This document shows, in pieces, positions 1 through 11,055 of a stretch of 64,000 nucleotides of DNA. The stretch is from contig JAJEBT010000097.1 in NCBI GenBank assembly GCA_022822405.1, positions 1 through 64,000 of the forward strand, written 5' to 3'. The position numbers were made by a program, and so were the translations under genes. The notes under the pieces are model-generated. The model searched no databases, was not told the DNA's origin, and saw nothing but the letters and a program-made list of their open reading frames with translations. Position 1 is the first letter of the stretch. The number at the start of each line of letters is the position of its first letter. Source of the stretch: Alphaproteobacteria bacterium. GTDB taxonomy: Bacteria > Pseudomonadota > Alphaproteobacteria > MPNO01 > UBA830.

Positions 1-176
1 TGTATGACGCCTACATGGGCGGACGCGACGTGACCCTACGCCGGCTCTATCTCGAACGCATGCAGGACGTCATGAAGAACTCCGAGAAGGTCATCATCGA
101 CAAGGGGCAGGGCGGCGTCGTTCCCTATCTGCCACTGCCCGAATTGCGCAAGCGCGCCGAAGGAGCCAGCCAGTGA
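1..176 (+). CDS. hflK: HflK, C-terminal end (partial, truncated by window edge)
   Basis: Only the last 57 codons are present, reading from base 3 to a TGA at 174-176. The tail contains YLERM, VIIDKG and a short proline-rich end, which fits the C-terminus of HflK, the partner of HflC in the SPFH/band-7 complex that surrounds and modulates the membrane protease FtsH. The call rests mainly on the next gene being hflC, whose ATG overlaps this stop codon (TGATG), the usual translationally coupled hflKC arrangement. The start and the SPFH domain lie outside the window. Confidence 0.85.
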   Translation, partial: YDAYMGGRDVTLRRLYLERMQDVMKNSEKVIIDKGQGGVVPYLPLPELRKRAEGASQ

Positions 177-1072
177 TGTCGAACCTTCGCCTCATCATCG
201 CCGGGCTTGCCGTCATCGTCGCCGGCGTGATCCTGTTCAGTTGCGTCTACACGGTCCACGAGACCCGTCAGGCGCTAATTCTCGAATTCGGCCAGCCGCG
301 TCACGAAGAGCGCAACCCCGGGCTGCACTTCAAGCTGCCCTGGCGCAGTGCGACCTACTATGATCGCAGGGTGCTGAGCCTCGATCCGCCGGCCCAGGAG
401 ATCATCCTTGCCGACCAGAAACGGATCATCGTCGACGCCTACGTGCGCTACCGCATCGTTTCGCCGCTCAAGTTCCGCCAGCGCGCCGATACCGAGCAGA
501 ACTTCATCAGCATCTTCGGCCGCCGTCTGAATTCGGCCGTGCGTGCCCAGGTCGGGCGCATAGTTCTCGCCGACGTGCTGTCGAGCAAGCGCGACGACGT
601 GATGGCTGACATTACCGAGCAGCTCAAGTTGCAGGCAACGGAGTTCGGCATATCGGTTGTCGATGTCCGCATCGGACGGACCGACCTGCCCGACACCACC
701 AGCGAATCGGTCTATAACCGCATGCGCTCGTCGCGCGTGGCGCAGGCAGCGAAGCTGAGGTCCGAGGGAGCGGAGATCAAGGCGCGGATTCAGGCCGACG
801 CGGATCGCGAACGCACCGTCATTCTTGCCGAGGCGCGGCGCGACGCCCAGATCTTGCGTGGCGAGGGAGAGGCGCAGAAGACCACAATACTCATAGACGC
901 GTTCTCGCGCGATCCCGAATTCTTCGCCTTCTACCGCTCGCTTGAGGCCTATGGCGAGGCGCTTGGGGAAGGGACCACGATGGTGCTCTCTCCGGACAGT
1001 GAATTTTTCAGATTTTTCAACGATTTGTCCGGAAAACCTCCGGTCCCGAGGGGTCGGTCCGAACAACCTTGA
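176..1072 (+). CDS. hflC: HflC, SPFH/band-7 modulator of FtsH
   Basis: A 298-residue membrane-anchored SPFH protein. Residues about 5-25 form one hydrophobic segment (the uncleaved anchor), followed by the band-7 domain with the family-typical PGLHFKLPW stretch and then an alanine/arginine/glutamate-rich helix near residues 190-240 that builds the oligomeric cage. HflC pairs with HflK around FtsH in the inner membrane. I chose ATG 176, which overlaps the hflK stop; a GTG at 173 is in frame but would only add one residue. The length is normal for HflC. The Deg protease gene follows directly, giving a membrane and envelope quality-control unit. Confidence 0.95.
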   Translation: MSNLRLIIAGLAVIVAGVILFSCVYTVHETRQALILEFGQPRHEERNPGLHFKLPWRSATYYDRRVLSLDPPAQEIILADQKRIIVDAYVRYRIVSPLKFRQRADTEQNFISIFGRRLNSAVRAQVGRIVLADVLSSKRDDVMADITEQLKLQATEFGISVVDVRIGRTDLPDTTSESVYNRMRSSRVAQAAKLRSEGAEIKARIQADADRERTVILAEARRDAQILRGEGEAQKTTILIDAFSRDPEFFAFYRSLEAYGEALGEGTTMVLSPDSEFFRFFNDLSGKPPVPRGRSEQP

Positions 1073-1074
1073 TC

Positions 1075-2583
1075 ATGCTGCGCGCGAGGGACAGACAGGC
1101 GTCACCGAACAGCCCGTCCCCGTCGGGGGCACGAGGTGCCCCGCGCCGTTTCGCGGCGGTTACCGCTGTCACCGTTGCGCTCCTCGCAATCGGCGTCGGG
1201 CCCGCGCCCGCGGTCGCTCCTCCGCCGGCGGGTTTTGCCGATCTTGTTGACCGGCTGCTTCCTGCCGTCGTGAACATCTCGACCGTGCAGACGTCGGAGA
1301 AACGGAACGAGGACCAGCCCTCTCCGCCGTCCCCGAACTTGCCGCCGGGATCGGCTTTTGAGGAATTTTTCCGACAGTTCTTCGACCGGCAGAGGCCGAC
1401 CACCTCGCTCGGATCGGGTTTCATCATCAGCACTTCCGGCTATATCGTGACCAACAATCACGTCGTCGAAGAGGCCGACGAGATCACGGTCACCCTTCAG
1501 GACGAGACAAGACTGACGGCCGAAGTCGTCGGCCGCGACGCCAAGACCGATCTCGCATTGCTCAAGGTCAAGGCCAGTGGAGACCTGCCGACGGTGACCT
1601 TCGGCGATTCGTCGAAGCTGCGCGTCGGCGACTGGGTGGTTGCAATAGGAAATCCGTTCGGCCTTGGCGGGACGGTCACGGCGGGCATCGTCAGCGGCCG
1701 CCAGCGCGACATTCGCGCCGGCCCCTATGATGACTTCATCCAGACCGACGCGTCGATCAACCAGGGCAATTCCGGCGGCCCGATGTTCAATGTGGCCGGC
1801 GAGGTGGTTGGCATCAACACCGCCATCTTGGCTCCGGCCGGCCACAGCGTTGGCGTCGGTTTTGCGATCCCCTCCAATCTCGCAGGTCCGATTCTCGAGC
1901 AGTTGGAGAAGTTCGGCAGGGCCCGCCGGGGATGGCTGGGGGTGCAGATCCAGACGGTTACGGAGGAAATCGCCCGTGCGCTCGGCCTGCCGGAAGCTAG
2001 CGGCGCCTTGGTGGCGGCGGTCACAGCCGACGGGCCGGCCGAGGAGCACGGCATCAAGGTCGGCGACGTCATTCTGCGGTTCGACGGCAGGGATGTCGGC
2101 AAGATGCGCCGCCTGCCGCGGCTGGTGGCGGAAACCGCGGCCGGAAAATCGGTCGCCGTCGAGGTCTGGCGCGATCGCGGGCCGCGCTCCATCACGGTGG
2201 TGCTGGGCGAATTCCCGGATGATGACGTGCGTACGGCGGCGCGGACGGCGACGGGTGTGGCGGCGCGGAGCGTCAAGATCACCGAACTCGGCTTCACGGT
2301 GTCGCTGTTGACGCCCGAACTCCGGAAGAAATTCGAACTCGACGTGGCTGCCGAGGGCGTCGTCGTCACCGCGGTCGCGAAAAACGGCCCGGCTGCGCGA
2401 AAGGCCATCGTACCGGGAACCATCATCCGCAAGATCGGCCCGGACCAGCGCACCGTGGAGACGCCCTCCGAGATCGCGGGGGTGGCGAGGGATGTCGGCA
2501 AGGCAGGGCAGACGACGGTGCTTCTGTTTGTCGAGTTGCGGGGCACGCAGCGCTTCGTCGCCCTGGAAATCGACAGGGGCTGA
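1075..2583 (+). CDS. degP: DegP/DegQ-type periplasmic serine protease (HtrA family)
   Basis: A 502-residue HtrA-family protease. There is an N-terminal basic stretch and hydrophobic signal region up to about residue 45, a trypsin-like domain with the catalytic triad His129 (NNHVV), Asp159 (KTDLALL) and Ser233 (GNSGGP), then two PDZ domains at roughly 280-380 and 395-500. It degrades or refolds damaged envelope proteins in the periplasm. The ATG at 1075 sits 2 bases after the hflC stop; a TTG at 1069 would overlap it. DegP and DegQ cannot be separated from sequence here. Coupling to hflKC is a common alphaproteobacterial arrangement. Confidence 0.93.
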   Translation: MLRARDRQASPNSPSPSGARGAPRRFAAVTAVTVALLAIGVGPAPAVAPPPAGFADLVDRLLPAVVNISTVQTSEKRNEDQPSPPSPNLPPGSAFEEFFRQFFDRQRPTTSLGSGFIISTSGYIVTNNHVVEEADEITVTLQDETRLTAEVVGRDAKTDLALLKVKASGDLPTVTFGDSSKLRVGDWVVAIGNPFGLGGTVTAGIVSGRQRDIRAGPYDDFIQTDASINQGNSGGPMFNVAGEVVGINTAILAPAGHSVGVGFAIPSNLAGPILEQLEKFGRARRGWLGVQIQTVTEEIARALGLPEASGALVAAVTADGPAEEHGIKVGDVILRFDGRDVGKMRRLPRLVAETAAGKSVAVEVWRDRGPRSITVVLGEFPDDDVRTAARTATGVAARSVKITELGFTVSLLTPELRKKFELDVAAEGVVVTAVAKNGPAARKAIVPGTIIRKIGPDQRTVETPSEIAGVARDVGKAGQTTVLLFVELRGTQRFVALEIDRG

Positions 2584-2600
2584 CCACGCAAGCCGCCATC

Positions 2601-3524
2601 GTGATCGCCGGCCCGACCGCGGGTGGCAAGTCCCGCCTCGCCCAGGCCATCGCCGGGGCGTTCGACGGCACGGTGATCAACGCCGATTCGCTGCAACTCT
2701 ACCGTGATCTGGCAATTCTCACCGCGCGTCCGACCGCGGACGACGAGGCGCGGGTGCCGCACCGCCTCTACGGCCTCCTCGCCAGTGACGAACGCCGCAC
2801 CGCTGGAGACTGGCGGGACATGGCCCGCGTGGAAATCGACAACTGCGCTGCAATCGGCCGCCTGCCGGTCATCGTCGGCGGGTCCGGCCTCTATCTGAGC
2901 GCACTCCTCGACGGCTTGCACCGGATTCCGCAGGTTCCGCGCACGGTTCGCGAGGCCGTTCGCCGGCGGCTCGAGGCCGAGGGATCCCGGGCACTGCATG
3001 GCGAGCTGGCGCGGCTGGACCCCGAGACCGCTCGCCGGCTTGCCCCCGGCGACAGCCAGCGAATCGTACGGGCGCTGGAGGTGCTCTCGCACACCGGCCG
3101 CGGCCTAGCGGACTGGCAGGACGCGGAGGCCCGGGACGGCGTGTCCGACACGGTCTTCCTGAACATCGCGGTGATGCCCCAGCGCGATGTTCTCTATTCC
3201 GCCTGCGAACGGCGGTTCCGCCGGATGGTGGCGGCCGGCGCCGTCGCCGAGGTCGAGGCCTTCATCGCCGCCAGTCCTCCGGACGACTGCCCCCTGTGGA
3301 AAGCAGTCGGAGTGCGGCCGATCGCGCGCCTGCTTGAGGGCGGCATCTCGGAGGACGAGATGGTGAGTTGGGCCGGGCGCGACACGCGCCGTTACGCCAA
3401 GCGCCAGATCACATGGTTCCGCAACCGGTTCAGGGCGGACCTGACCCTGGATGCCGCCCACGCGGAGGACACTGGTGCCGGTATCCTCGAAGCGCTCGGC
3501 AAATTCCTGTTGACCGGCAGTTGA
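2601..3524 (+). CDS. miaA: MiaA, tRNA dimethylallyltransferase
   Basis: Transfers a dimethylallyl group to N6 of A37 in tRNAs reading UNN codons. The P-loop GPTAGGKS lies at the extreme N-terminus, followed by NADSLQLYRDL (family DSxQxY) and the RxAKRQ.TWFRN region near the C-terminus. From GTG 2601 the protein has 307 residues, but this start cuts into the first beta strand that normally precedes the P-loop. The same frame is open upstream to a CTG at 2580 that overlaps the degP stop and is preceded by AGGGG; that CTG would add seven residues (LTTQAAI). The true start is therefore probably upstream of 2601. Confidence 0.93.
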   Translation: MIAGPTAGGKSRLAQAIAGAFDGTVINADSLQLYRDLAILTARPTADDEARVPHRLYGLLASDERRTAGDWRDMARVEIDNCAAIGRLPVIVGGSGLYLSALLDGLHRIPQVPRTVREAVRRRLEAEGSRALHGELARLDPETARRLAPGDSQRIVRALEVLSHTGRGLADWQDAEARDGVSDTVFLNIAVMPQRDVLYSACERRFRRMVAAGAVAEVEAFIAASPPDDCPLWKAVGVRPIARLLEGGISEDEMVSWAGRDTRRYAKRQITWFRNRFRADLTLDAAHAEDTGAGILEALGKFLLTGS

Positions 3525-3754
3525 TAGCCGTATAGTTTCCGGCGCTTGGCAACCTGTCCTGGGCAATTTCCCGTTGCCGTGTCGCGTCGTCGGAATTGGC
3601 GTCGCCGGCTGGCCGGGCGATGTCGGCGGACGCCCGTATCCCGTACCGTGACCGCGTGAGCCGTCGCGGCCGTTGCGCGCGGCCCGAGCGGCGGCAATCT
3701 GCGGGCGGGACTGTGGTGGAAGCCAAGGCAGGACAACAGGCGTGGAGCAGGGAC

Positions 3755-5500
3755 GTGAACGGATCAGAGATCGTCATCAAAGCCCTCGTGAACGAGGGCG
3801 TGGATACCGTGTTCGGTTATCCGGGCGGCGCGGTGCTGCCCATCTACGACGAAATCTTCAAGCAGAACCGTCTTCGCCATGTTCTTGTCCGCCAGGAAGG
3901 CGGCGCCGTGCACATGGCCGAGGGTTATGCGAGGTCCACCGGCAAGGTCGGGGTCGTGCTCGTCACCTCGGGGCCGGGTGCGACCAATGCGGTTACCGGG
4001 CTGACCGACGCGCTCATGGACAGCATCCCTGTGGTCTGCCTGACTGGACAGGTGCCGACCCACCTCATCGGTAACGACGCGTTCCAGGAAGCCGACACGA
4101 CCGGGATCACCCGTCCCTGCACCAAGCACAACTATCTGGTGAAGGACATCTCGCAACTGGCCAAGACCGTCCACGAGGCGTTCTACGTGGCGCGTAGCGG
4201 GCGTCCAGGCCCGGTCGTCGTCGACCTGCCCAAGGACGTTCTCATGGGCAAGGGCACCTACGTGGCGCCCAAGGAGGCCGGCCACCCGACCTACCGGCCG
4301 CGCCTGCGTGCGCACAAGCGCGAGATTGACGAGGCGGTGGAAATGATCGCCGCGGCCAAACGGCCGGTGTTCTATTGTGGCGGCGGCGTGATCAACTCGG
4401 GGCCGGCGGCGTCGCGCGAGCTTCAGCGTCTTGTCAGGCTGACGGGCATACCGATCACCCTCACGCTCATGGGGCTCGGAGCCTATCCGGGCTCCGACCC
4501 GCAATTCCTCGGCATGCTGGGCATGCATGGCACCTACGAGGCCAACCTGGCCATGCACGAGGCCGATCTCGTGATCGCGGTCGGCGCGCGTTTCGACGAC
4601 CGGATCACCGGCCGCCTTGCCGATTTTTCGCCGCGTTCGAAGCGGATCCACATTGATATCGATCCGTCGTCGATCAACAAGAACGTTGCTGTCGATCTTC
4701 CGATCGTGGGTGATGTGCGCACGGTCGTCGGCCAGTTGCTCAGGGCCTGGAAGGCGCGGGAGATGGAACTCGACGGCAAGGCGCTCAAGGCTTGGTGGAA
4801 CAGGATCGCGCAATGGCGCCGCAAGGATTGCCTCAAGTATCAGCCGTCAAAGACGCTGATCAAGCCGCAATACGCAATCCAGCGCCTCTACGAACTGACC
4901 CGCGACCGCGACTGCTACATCACCACCGAGGTCGGCCAGCACCAGATGTGGGCGGCACAGTTCTACAAGTTTGAGGAACCGAACCGCTGGATGACGTCGG
5001 GCGGACTCGGAACGATGGGGTATGGCCTGCCGGCTGCGATCGGCGTGCAGGTCGCCCATCCCGGATCGCTCGTGATCGACATTGCCGGCGAGGCGTCGTT
5101 CCTGATGAACATGCAGGAGATGTCGACTGCGGTCCAGTACCGCACGCCGATCAAGGTCTTCGTCATCAACAACCAGTACATGGGGATGGTGCGCCAGTGG
5201 CAGGAGCTGCTCCATGGCGGGCGCTATGCCGAGAGCTATACCGATGCGCTGCCCGACATGGTCAAGCTGGCCGAGGCCTGCCACTGGGTAGGGCTCCGCG
5301 CGACAAGGCCGGACGAGGTCGACGGCGTGATTTCCGAGATGATCTCTGTCGACCGCCCGGTTCTCGCTGACATCCAAGTGGATCAGGCCGAGAATTGCTT
5401 CCCGATGATTCCGTCGGGGGCGGCGCATAACGAAATGCTGCTCGGGCCCGGCGACGAGGCCGAGACGCCGGTCTCGGAAGAGGGGATGATCCTTGTCTAG
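3755..5500 (+). CDS. ilvB: Acetolactate synthase, large (catalytic) subunit
   Basis: ThDP-dependent enzyme that condenses two pyruvates (valine/leucine branch) or pyruvate with 2-oxobutyrate (isoleucine branch). Visible are the N-terminal FGYPGGAVLPIYD stretch, the catalytic glutamate in VRQEGGAVHMAEGYAR, the central FAD-binding-fold domain, and the C-terminal ThDP domain with a diverged metal motif (IAGEASFLMNMQE). The frame is open back to 3596, but I prefer GTG 3755: it gives MNGSEIV at the usual family N-terminus and has a GGAG seven bases upstream. GTG 3713/3716 is the alternative. It is 581 residues from 3755, and the small subunit follows after 63 bases. Confidence 0.93.
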   Translation: MNGSEIVIKALVNEGVDTVFGYPGGAVLPIYDEIFKQNRLRHVLVRQEGGAVHMAEGYARSTGKVGVVLVTSGPGATNAVTGLTDALMDSIPVVCLTGQVPTHLIGNDAFQEADTTGITRPCTKHNYLVKDISQLAKTVHEAFYVARSGRPGPVVVDLPKDVLMGKGTYVAPKEAGHPTYRPRLRAHKREIDEAVEMIAAAKRPVFYCGGGVINSGPAASRELQRLVRLTGIPITLTLMGLGAYPGSDPQFLGMLGMHGTYEANLAMHEADLVIAVGARFDDRITGRLADFSPRSKRIHIDIDPSSINKNVAVDLPIVGDVRTVVGQLLRAWKAREMELDGKALKAWWNRIAQWRRKDCLKYQPSKTLIKPQYAIQRLYELTRDRDCYITTEVGQHQMWAAQFYKFEEPNRWMTSGGLGTMGYGLPAAIGVQVAHPGSLVIDIAGEASFLMNMQEMSTAVQYRTPIKVFVINNQYMGMVRQWQELLHGGRYAESYTDALPDMVKLAEACHWVGLRATRPDEVDGVISEMISVDRPVLADIQVDQAENCFPMIPSGAAHNEMLLGPGDEAETPVSEEGMILV

Positions 5501-5563
5501 GCAGCGGCCGGGGCGCGGCACTGCCGGCGCGGAGATCAGTCTCCGGCGCCCGGAGACGGCCTG

Positions 5564-6076
5564 ATGGCGGTCGACCAGGCCGCCGAGCGCCACACGATCG
5601 CCGTGCTGGTGGACAACGAGGCCGGCGTGCTGGCACGCGTCATCGGCCTGTTTTCGGGCCGCGGCTACAACATCGAAAGCCTGACAGTGGCCGAGGTCGA
5701 TCCGGAGGCCATGCTGAGCCGCATCACCGTCGTCACTTCGGGCACACCGATGATCATCGAGCAGATAAAAGCCCAGCTCGAACGTCTCGTGCCGGTCCAC
5801 CGGGTCGCCGACCTTACAGTCGACAGCCCTTATCTCGAACGCGAACTGGCGCTGGTCAAGGTGAAGAGCAGGGGTGAGAAGCGCATCGAGGCGTTGCGCA
5901 TCGCCGACATCTTCCGTGCCCGCGCCGTCGACAGCACCAGCGACTCGTTCGTCTTCGAGATATCCGGTTCGACCGAGAAGCTGGACGCGTTCATTGGGCT
6001 GATGCGGCCGCTGGGGCTGGTCGACATCTCGCGGACCGGTGTGGTCGCGATCGCGCGAGGCAAGGCGGGCCTCTAG
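5564..6076 (+). CDS. ilvH: Acetolactate synthase, small (regulatory) subunit
   Basis: A 170-residue ACT-domain protein that stimulates the large subunit and confers valine feedback inhibition. The ACT domain occupies residues about 9-85, with the family signature NEAGVLARVIGLFSGRGYNIESL, shown here in two parts: NEAGVLARV and RGYNIESL. A second ferredoxin-like domain follows to the end. The length is typical. It lies 63 bases after ilvB and 84 bases before ilvC, so the three form one ilv operon. ilvN is an equally acceptable name. Confidence 0.94.
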   Translation: MAVDQAAERHTIAVLVDNEAGVLARVIGLFSGRGYNIESLTVAEVDPEAMLSRITVVTSGTPMIIEQIKAQLERLVPVHRVADLTVDSPYLERELALVKVKSRGEKRIEALRIADIFRARAVDSTSDSFVFEISGSTEKLDAFIGLMRPLGLVDISRTGVVAIARGKAGL

Positions 6077-7180
<1,104 letters not shown>

Positions 7181-7182
7181 AC

Positions 7183-7203
7183 CCGGCGGCCCTCGACCGC
7201 CGG
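7183..7203 (+). terminator. Hairpin directly after ilvC, likely transcription terminator
   Basis: A perfect 7-bp inverted repeat, CCGGCGG and CCGCCGG, with a 7-base loop begins 2 bases after the ilvC stop codon. No T-run follows, so it is only a probable intrinsic terminator or an mRNA 3' stabiliser. Confidence 0.45.
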
Positions 7204-8280
7204 CAACGCGGGTCTGTCCGGCACGCCCCTTGACCTGAAGGCGCGGCGACCTCCAGGCTGGACGGAAGGATCCGCCCACCGCAAGATGCAGGCGTGATTT
7301 GCCCGCAGACGCGTCCGTGCATCATCATCTGGTGTCTGTAGCCGGATTCACGGGCTGTGCCGGCGCCGTTCGCGGAACGGGATTTCGCACGAATCACCCG
7401 TGCCGTGACGGGCCTAAGGGTGAGGCCGGAAAGCCGGAAATGGTGCCGCGATTTGCCGGCTGCTGCTGATTCGCGCCTTCCCGCCTGACTGCGCGACTCG
7501 CCGGCAAAGCAGGCGGCGCTGGCGCCTTCGGACTACGGGCAGTCGTGGGTGGCGGTTACGAGTACGGGATATCGGCCAGCCTCCGGTTTTTGTCCAAGGC
7601 CGGATGCATGGGCCGCGCGTGAATCCGCACTCCAGGAGGCCAACCGTGACGTCCGCTGTCCGGCATTGCGGACGGTCACCGGGAAGTCGGTGATGGCGGA
7701 TCGTGGATGGTTTTGAACATTCATATGAAGTATTGTTTTCCTTCGGAATATCAACATATTGTAGTTTTATCAGTCATGTGATGCGGCTGTTCTGAGGCGC
7801 CCGCCCGCGTCCGGCATGCCTGGCGCGATGGGGCGCCCGGGGTGGCCGGGTATTCCGGAGGGCCGGGAACGTTGCGCGGCCTGTGTAGCCGGGGGTGAAT
7901 GGCGCCATCTTGGTGCAGGGAGATGCGGGGCTGTTCACGGAAAGCTGCCCTGTGTGTCCGTCGGGCGATAGCCAAGACGTGTCGTTGACCTTGCAGGTTT
8001 TTCGTTCATCTCGGCGGCCGGAAACGGCTGCGAGACTGAAAAAAACTTTGCGCAGGCTTTGAAAACAGTGTAGTAGAATGCAGTTTATCTTGCTTCGCGG
8101 CAAGAGAGAATACTGGTGGAGAAACGCCGGGTTTGGTGTGCAACCGGTACGCTGGGGGCACGCATTCGCCAGTCCCGTCGCCGTGGCGGTCCCGGGTCGG
8201 AAATCCGGGAGGTGCGGAGGGACTCGCAGGCGGGAGTCCGGTGCGGAGTTTCCGGGTAGCGGCCAGGAAGGAGCAGGATG
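7204..8280. other. 1.1 kb gene-free region between ilvC and leuA
   Basis: No convincing coding sequence or tRNA is seen. It contains an AT-rich core at about 7700-7780, very different from the GC-rich flanks, with a perfect 10-bp palindrome TTCATATGAA at 7720-7729. Upstream of it lie overlapping inverted repeats at 7646-7693. A 6-bp hairpin GGACTC/GAGTCC at 8220-8239 lies just before leuA. In an otherwise tightly packed block this is likely leader or regulatory DNA for leuA, or the remains of a lost gene; sequence alone does not decide. Confidence 0.5.
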
Positions 8281-9834
8281 ATGGGTGCCAACTCCGATTC
8301 GGATGTGGTCTACATCTTCGACACCACATTGCGTGACGGGGAGCAGTCGCCCGGCGCAGCAATGAACATCGAGGAGAAGATCGCGATCGCCGAGACGCTC
8401 GAGGACATGGGCGTCGATGTGATCGAGGCGGGCTTTCCGATCTCGTCGAATGGCGATTTCGAGGCCGTGCAGGAGATCGCCAAGCTGGTGCGGGAATCAG
8501 CGGTATGCGGTCTCGCGCGTTCGGGGCGCCGTGATATCGAGCGTGCAGCCGAGGCGGTGAAGCCGGCGGCGCGCCCGCGCATCCATACCTTCATCGCCAC
8601 CAGCCCACTGCACATGAAGCACAAGCTCCAGATGGAGCCCGAGGAAGTTTATCGCAATGTTGTCGACAGCGTCACTCATGCCCGGAATTTCACCGACGAA
8701 GTCGACTGGTCGCCCGAGGACGGAACGCGGTCCGATCATGATTTCCTGTGCCGCTGCGTCGAAGCTGCCATCAAGGCCGGCGCCACCTGCATCAATGTTC
8801 CCGACACTGTCGGCTACTCCGTGCCCGAGGAGTTCGGCAATCTGATCCGCATGCTCATCGAACGGGTGCCCAATAGCGACAAGGCCATCTTCTCGACCCA
8901 CTGCCACAATGATCTCGGACTGGCGGTCGCCAATTCCCTGGCGGGCGTGGCGGCGGGGGCGCGGCAGGTCGAATGCACGGTCAACGGCATAGGGGAGCGT
9001 GCCGGGAACGCGGCGCTCGAGGAAATCGTCATGGCGCTCCGCACCAGGGGCGACGCGATGCCCTACAGAACCAATGTCAGGACCGAGGTCATCACCAGGG
9101 CCTCCCGCCTCGTCTCGACCATCACCGGTTTCAACGTGCAGCCCAACAAGGCAATCGTTGGTGCCAATGCATTTGCCCATGAATCGGGCATTCATCAGGA
9201 CGGCGTTCTCAAGAATGCCAGCACGTACGAGATCATGACGCCGGCTTCCGTGGGGCTGGCTGAATCCAGGATCGTGATGGGCAAGCTGTCGGGACGGCAC
9301 GCGTTCAGGGACAAGCTGGTCGAACTCGGCTACGAACTCGGTGACAACGCGTTTCAGGATGCCTTCCGGCGGTTCAAGGAGCTGGCCGACAAGAAGCGCG
9401 AGATATTCGACGAGGACATTGTCGCGCTGGTCGACGATGAGGTCGTGCGCGGCAATGACCGCATACGTTTCGTGTCACTGCAGGTTGTCTGCGGATCCCG
9501 CGGACCCCAGACCGCCGAGCTTGAGCTGGAAGTCGACGGCGAACGCCGCGCGACGACGTCCACGGGAGATGGTCCGGTCGACGCAACCTTCAACGCGATC
9601 AAGGCTCTGACCGGAAACCGCGCCCGGCTGCAACTCTACCAGGTGAGTGCCGTGACCGAGGGAACTGATGCCCAGGCGGAGGTGACCGTCCGCCTCGCGG
9701 AGAACGGCAAGACGGTCAACGGCCAGGGCGCGGATACCGACACGCTGGTCGCTTCGGCACGTGCTTACGTTAATGCGTTGAACAAGCTGCTGGTAAAGAG
9801 GGAAAAGACCGCTCCCAGCGCGTTGAGTGCCTGA
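8281..9834 (+). CDS. leuA: 2-Isopropylmalate synthase
   Basis: First committed step of leucine synthesis: acetyl-CoA plus 2-oxoisovalerate gives 2-isopropylmalate. The TIM-barrel catalytic domain starts with [13 protein letters not shown] and holds the metal-binding [13 protein letters not shown] motif. The C-terminal LeuA allosteric domain (about residues 390-517) carries leucine feedback inhibition. Two ATGs lie in tandem; ATG 8281 has AAGGAG at seven bases, against only four for ATG 8278, so I chose 8281 (517 residues, the standard long form). It stands alone downstream of the 1.1 kb leader region. Confidence 0.95.
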   Translation: MGANSDSDVVYIFDTTLRDGEQSPGAAMNIEEKIAIAETLEDMGVDVIEAGFPISSNGDFEAVQEIAKLVRESAVCGLARSGRRDIERAAEAVKPAARPRIHTFIATSPLHMKHKLQMEPEEVYRNVVDSVTHARNFTDEVDWSPEDGTRSDHDFLCRCVEAAIKAGATCINVPDTVGYSVPEEFGNLIRMLIERVPNSDKAIFSTHCHNDLGLAVANSLAGVAAGARQVECTVNGIGERAGNAALEEIVMALRTRGDAMPYRTNVRTEVITRASRLVSTITGFNVQPNKAIVGANAFAHESGIHQDGVLKNASTYEIMTPASVGLAESRIVMGKLSGRHAFRDKLVELGYELGDNAFQDAFRRFKELADKKREIFDEDIVALVDDEVVRGNDRIRFVSLQVVCGSRGPQTAELELEVDGERRATTSTGDGPVDATFNAIKALTGNRARLQLYQVSAVTEGTDAQAEVTVRLAENGKTVNGQGADTDTLVASARAYVNALNKLLVKREKTAPSALSA

Positions 9835-9836
9835 CA

Positions 9837-9856
9837 GCCGCGAAGGTCTTCGCGGC
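9837..9856 (+). terminator. Strong hairpin between leuA and mreB
   Basis: GCCGCGAA and TTCGCGGC form a perfect 8-bp stem closed by a GGTC tetraloop, two bases after the leuA stop codon. A very stable stem in this position is probably the leuA terminator, although no T-run follows. Confidence 0.5.
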
Positions 9857-9881
9857 GCTTGCGCAGGGTTTGGTAGGGTAG

Positions 9882-10937
<1,056 letters not shown>

Positions 10938-11055
10938 AAATGGCCGGCGCTGCTCAGTTGCCTGTTTCCGGACTGGCTCATGTCCGGACCAGGGGCTTGC
11001 GATCCGCCGGTCGGGAAACCGGCTTGACACCAACTGTGATCGGAATTGACAACCG

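Noticed and set aside
1725..3092. Long - strand open frame opposite degP and miaA
   Set aside because: It is the antisense shadow of two well-supported genes, is rich in Arg/Ser/Pro low-complexity stretches and has no recognisable motif; high GC makes such frames common.
8078..8281. Possible leuA leader peptide (starts MQFILLRGKREYWW)
   Set aside because: Only two consecutive leucines, no run of leucine codons, and no terminator immediately after it. Attenuation by this peptide is not supported.
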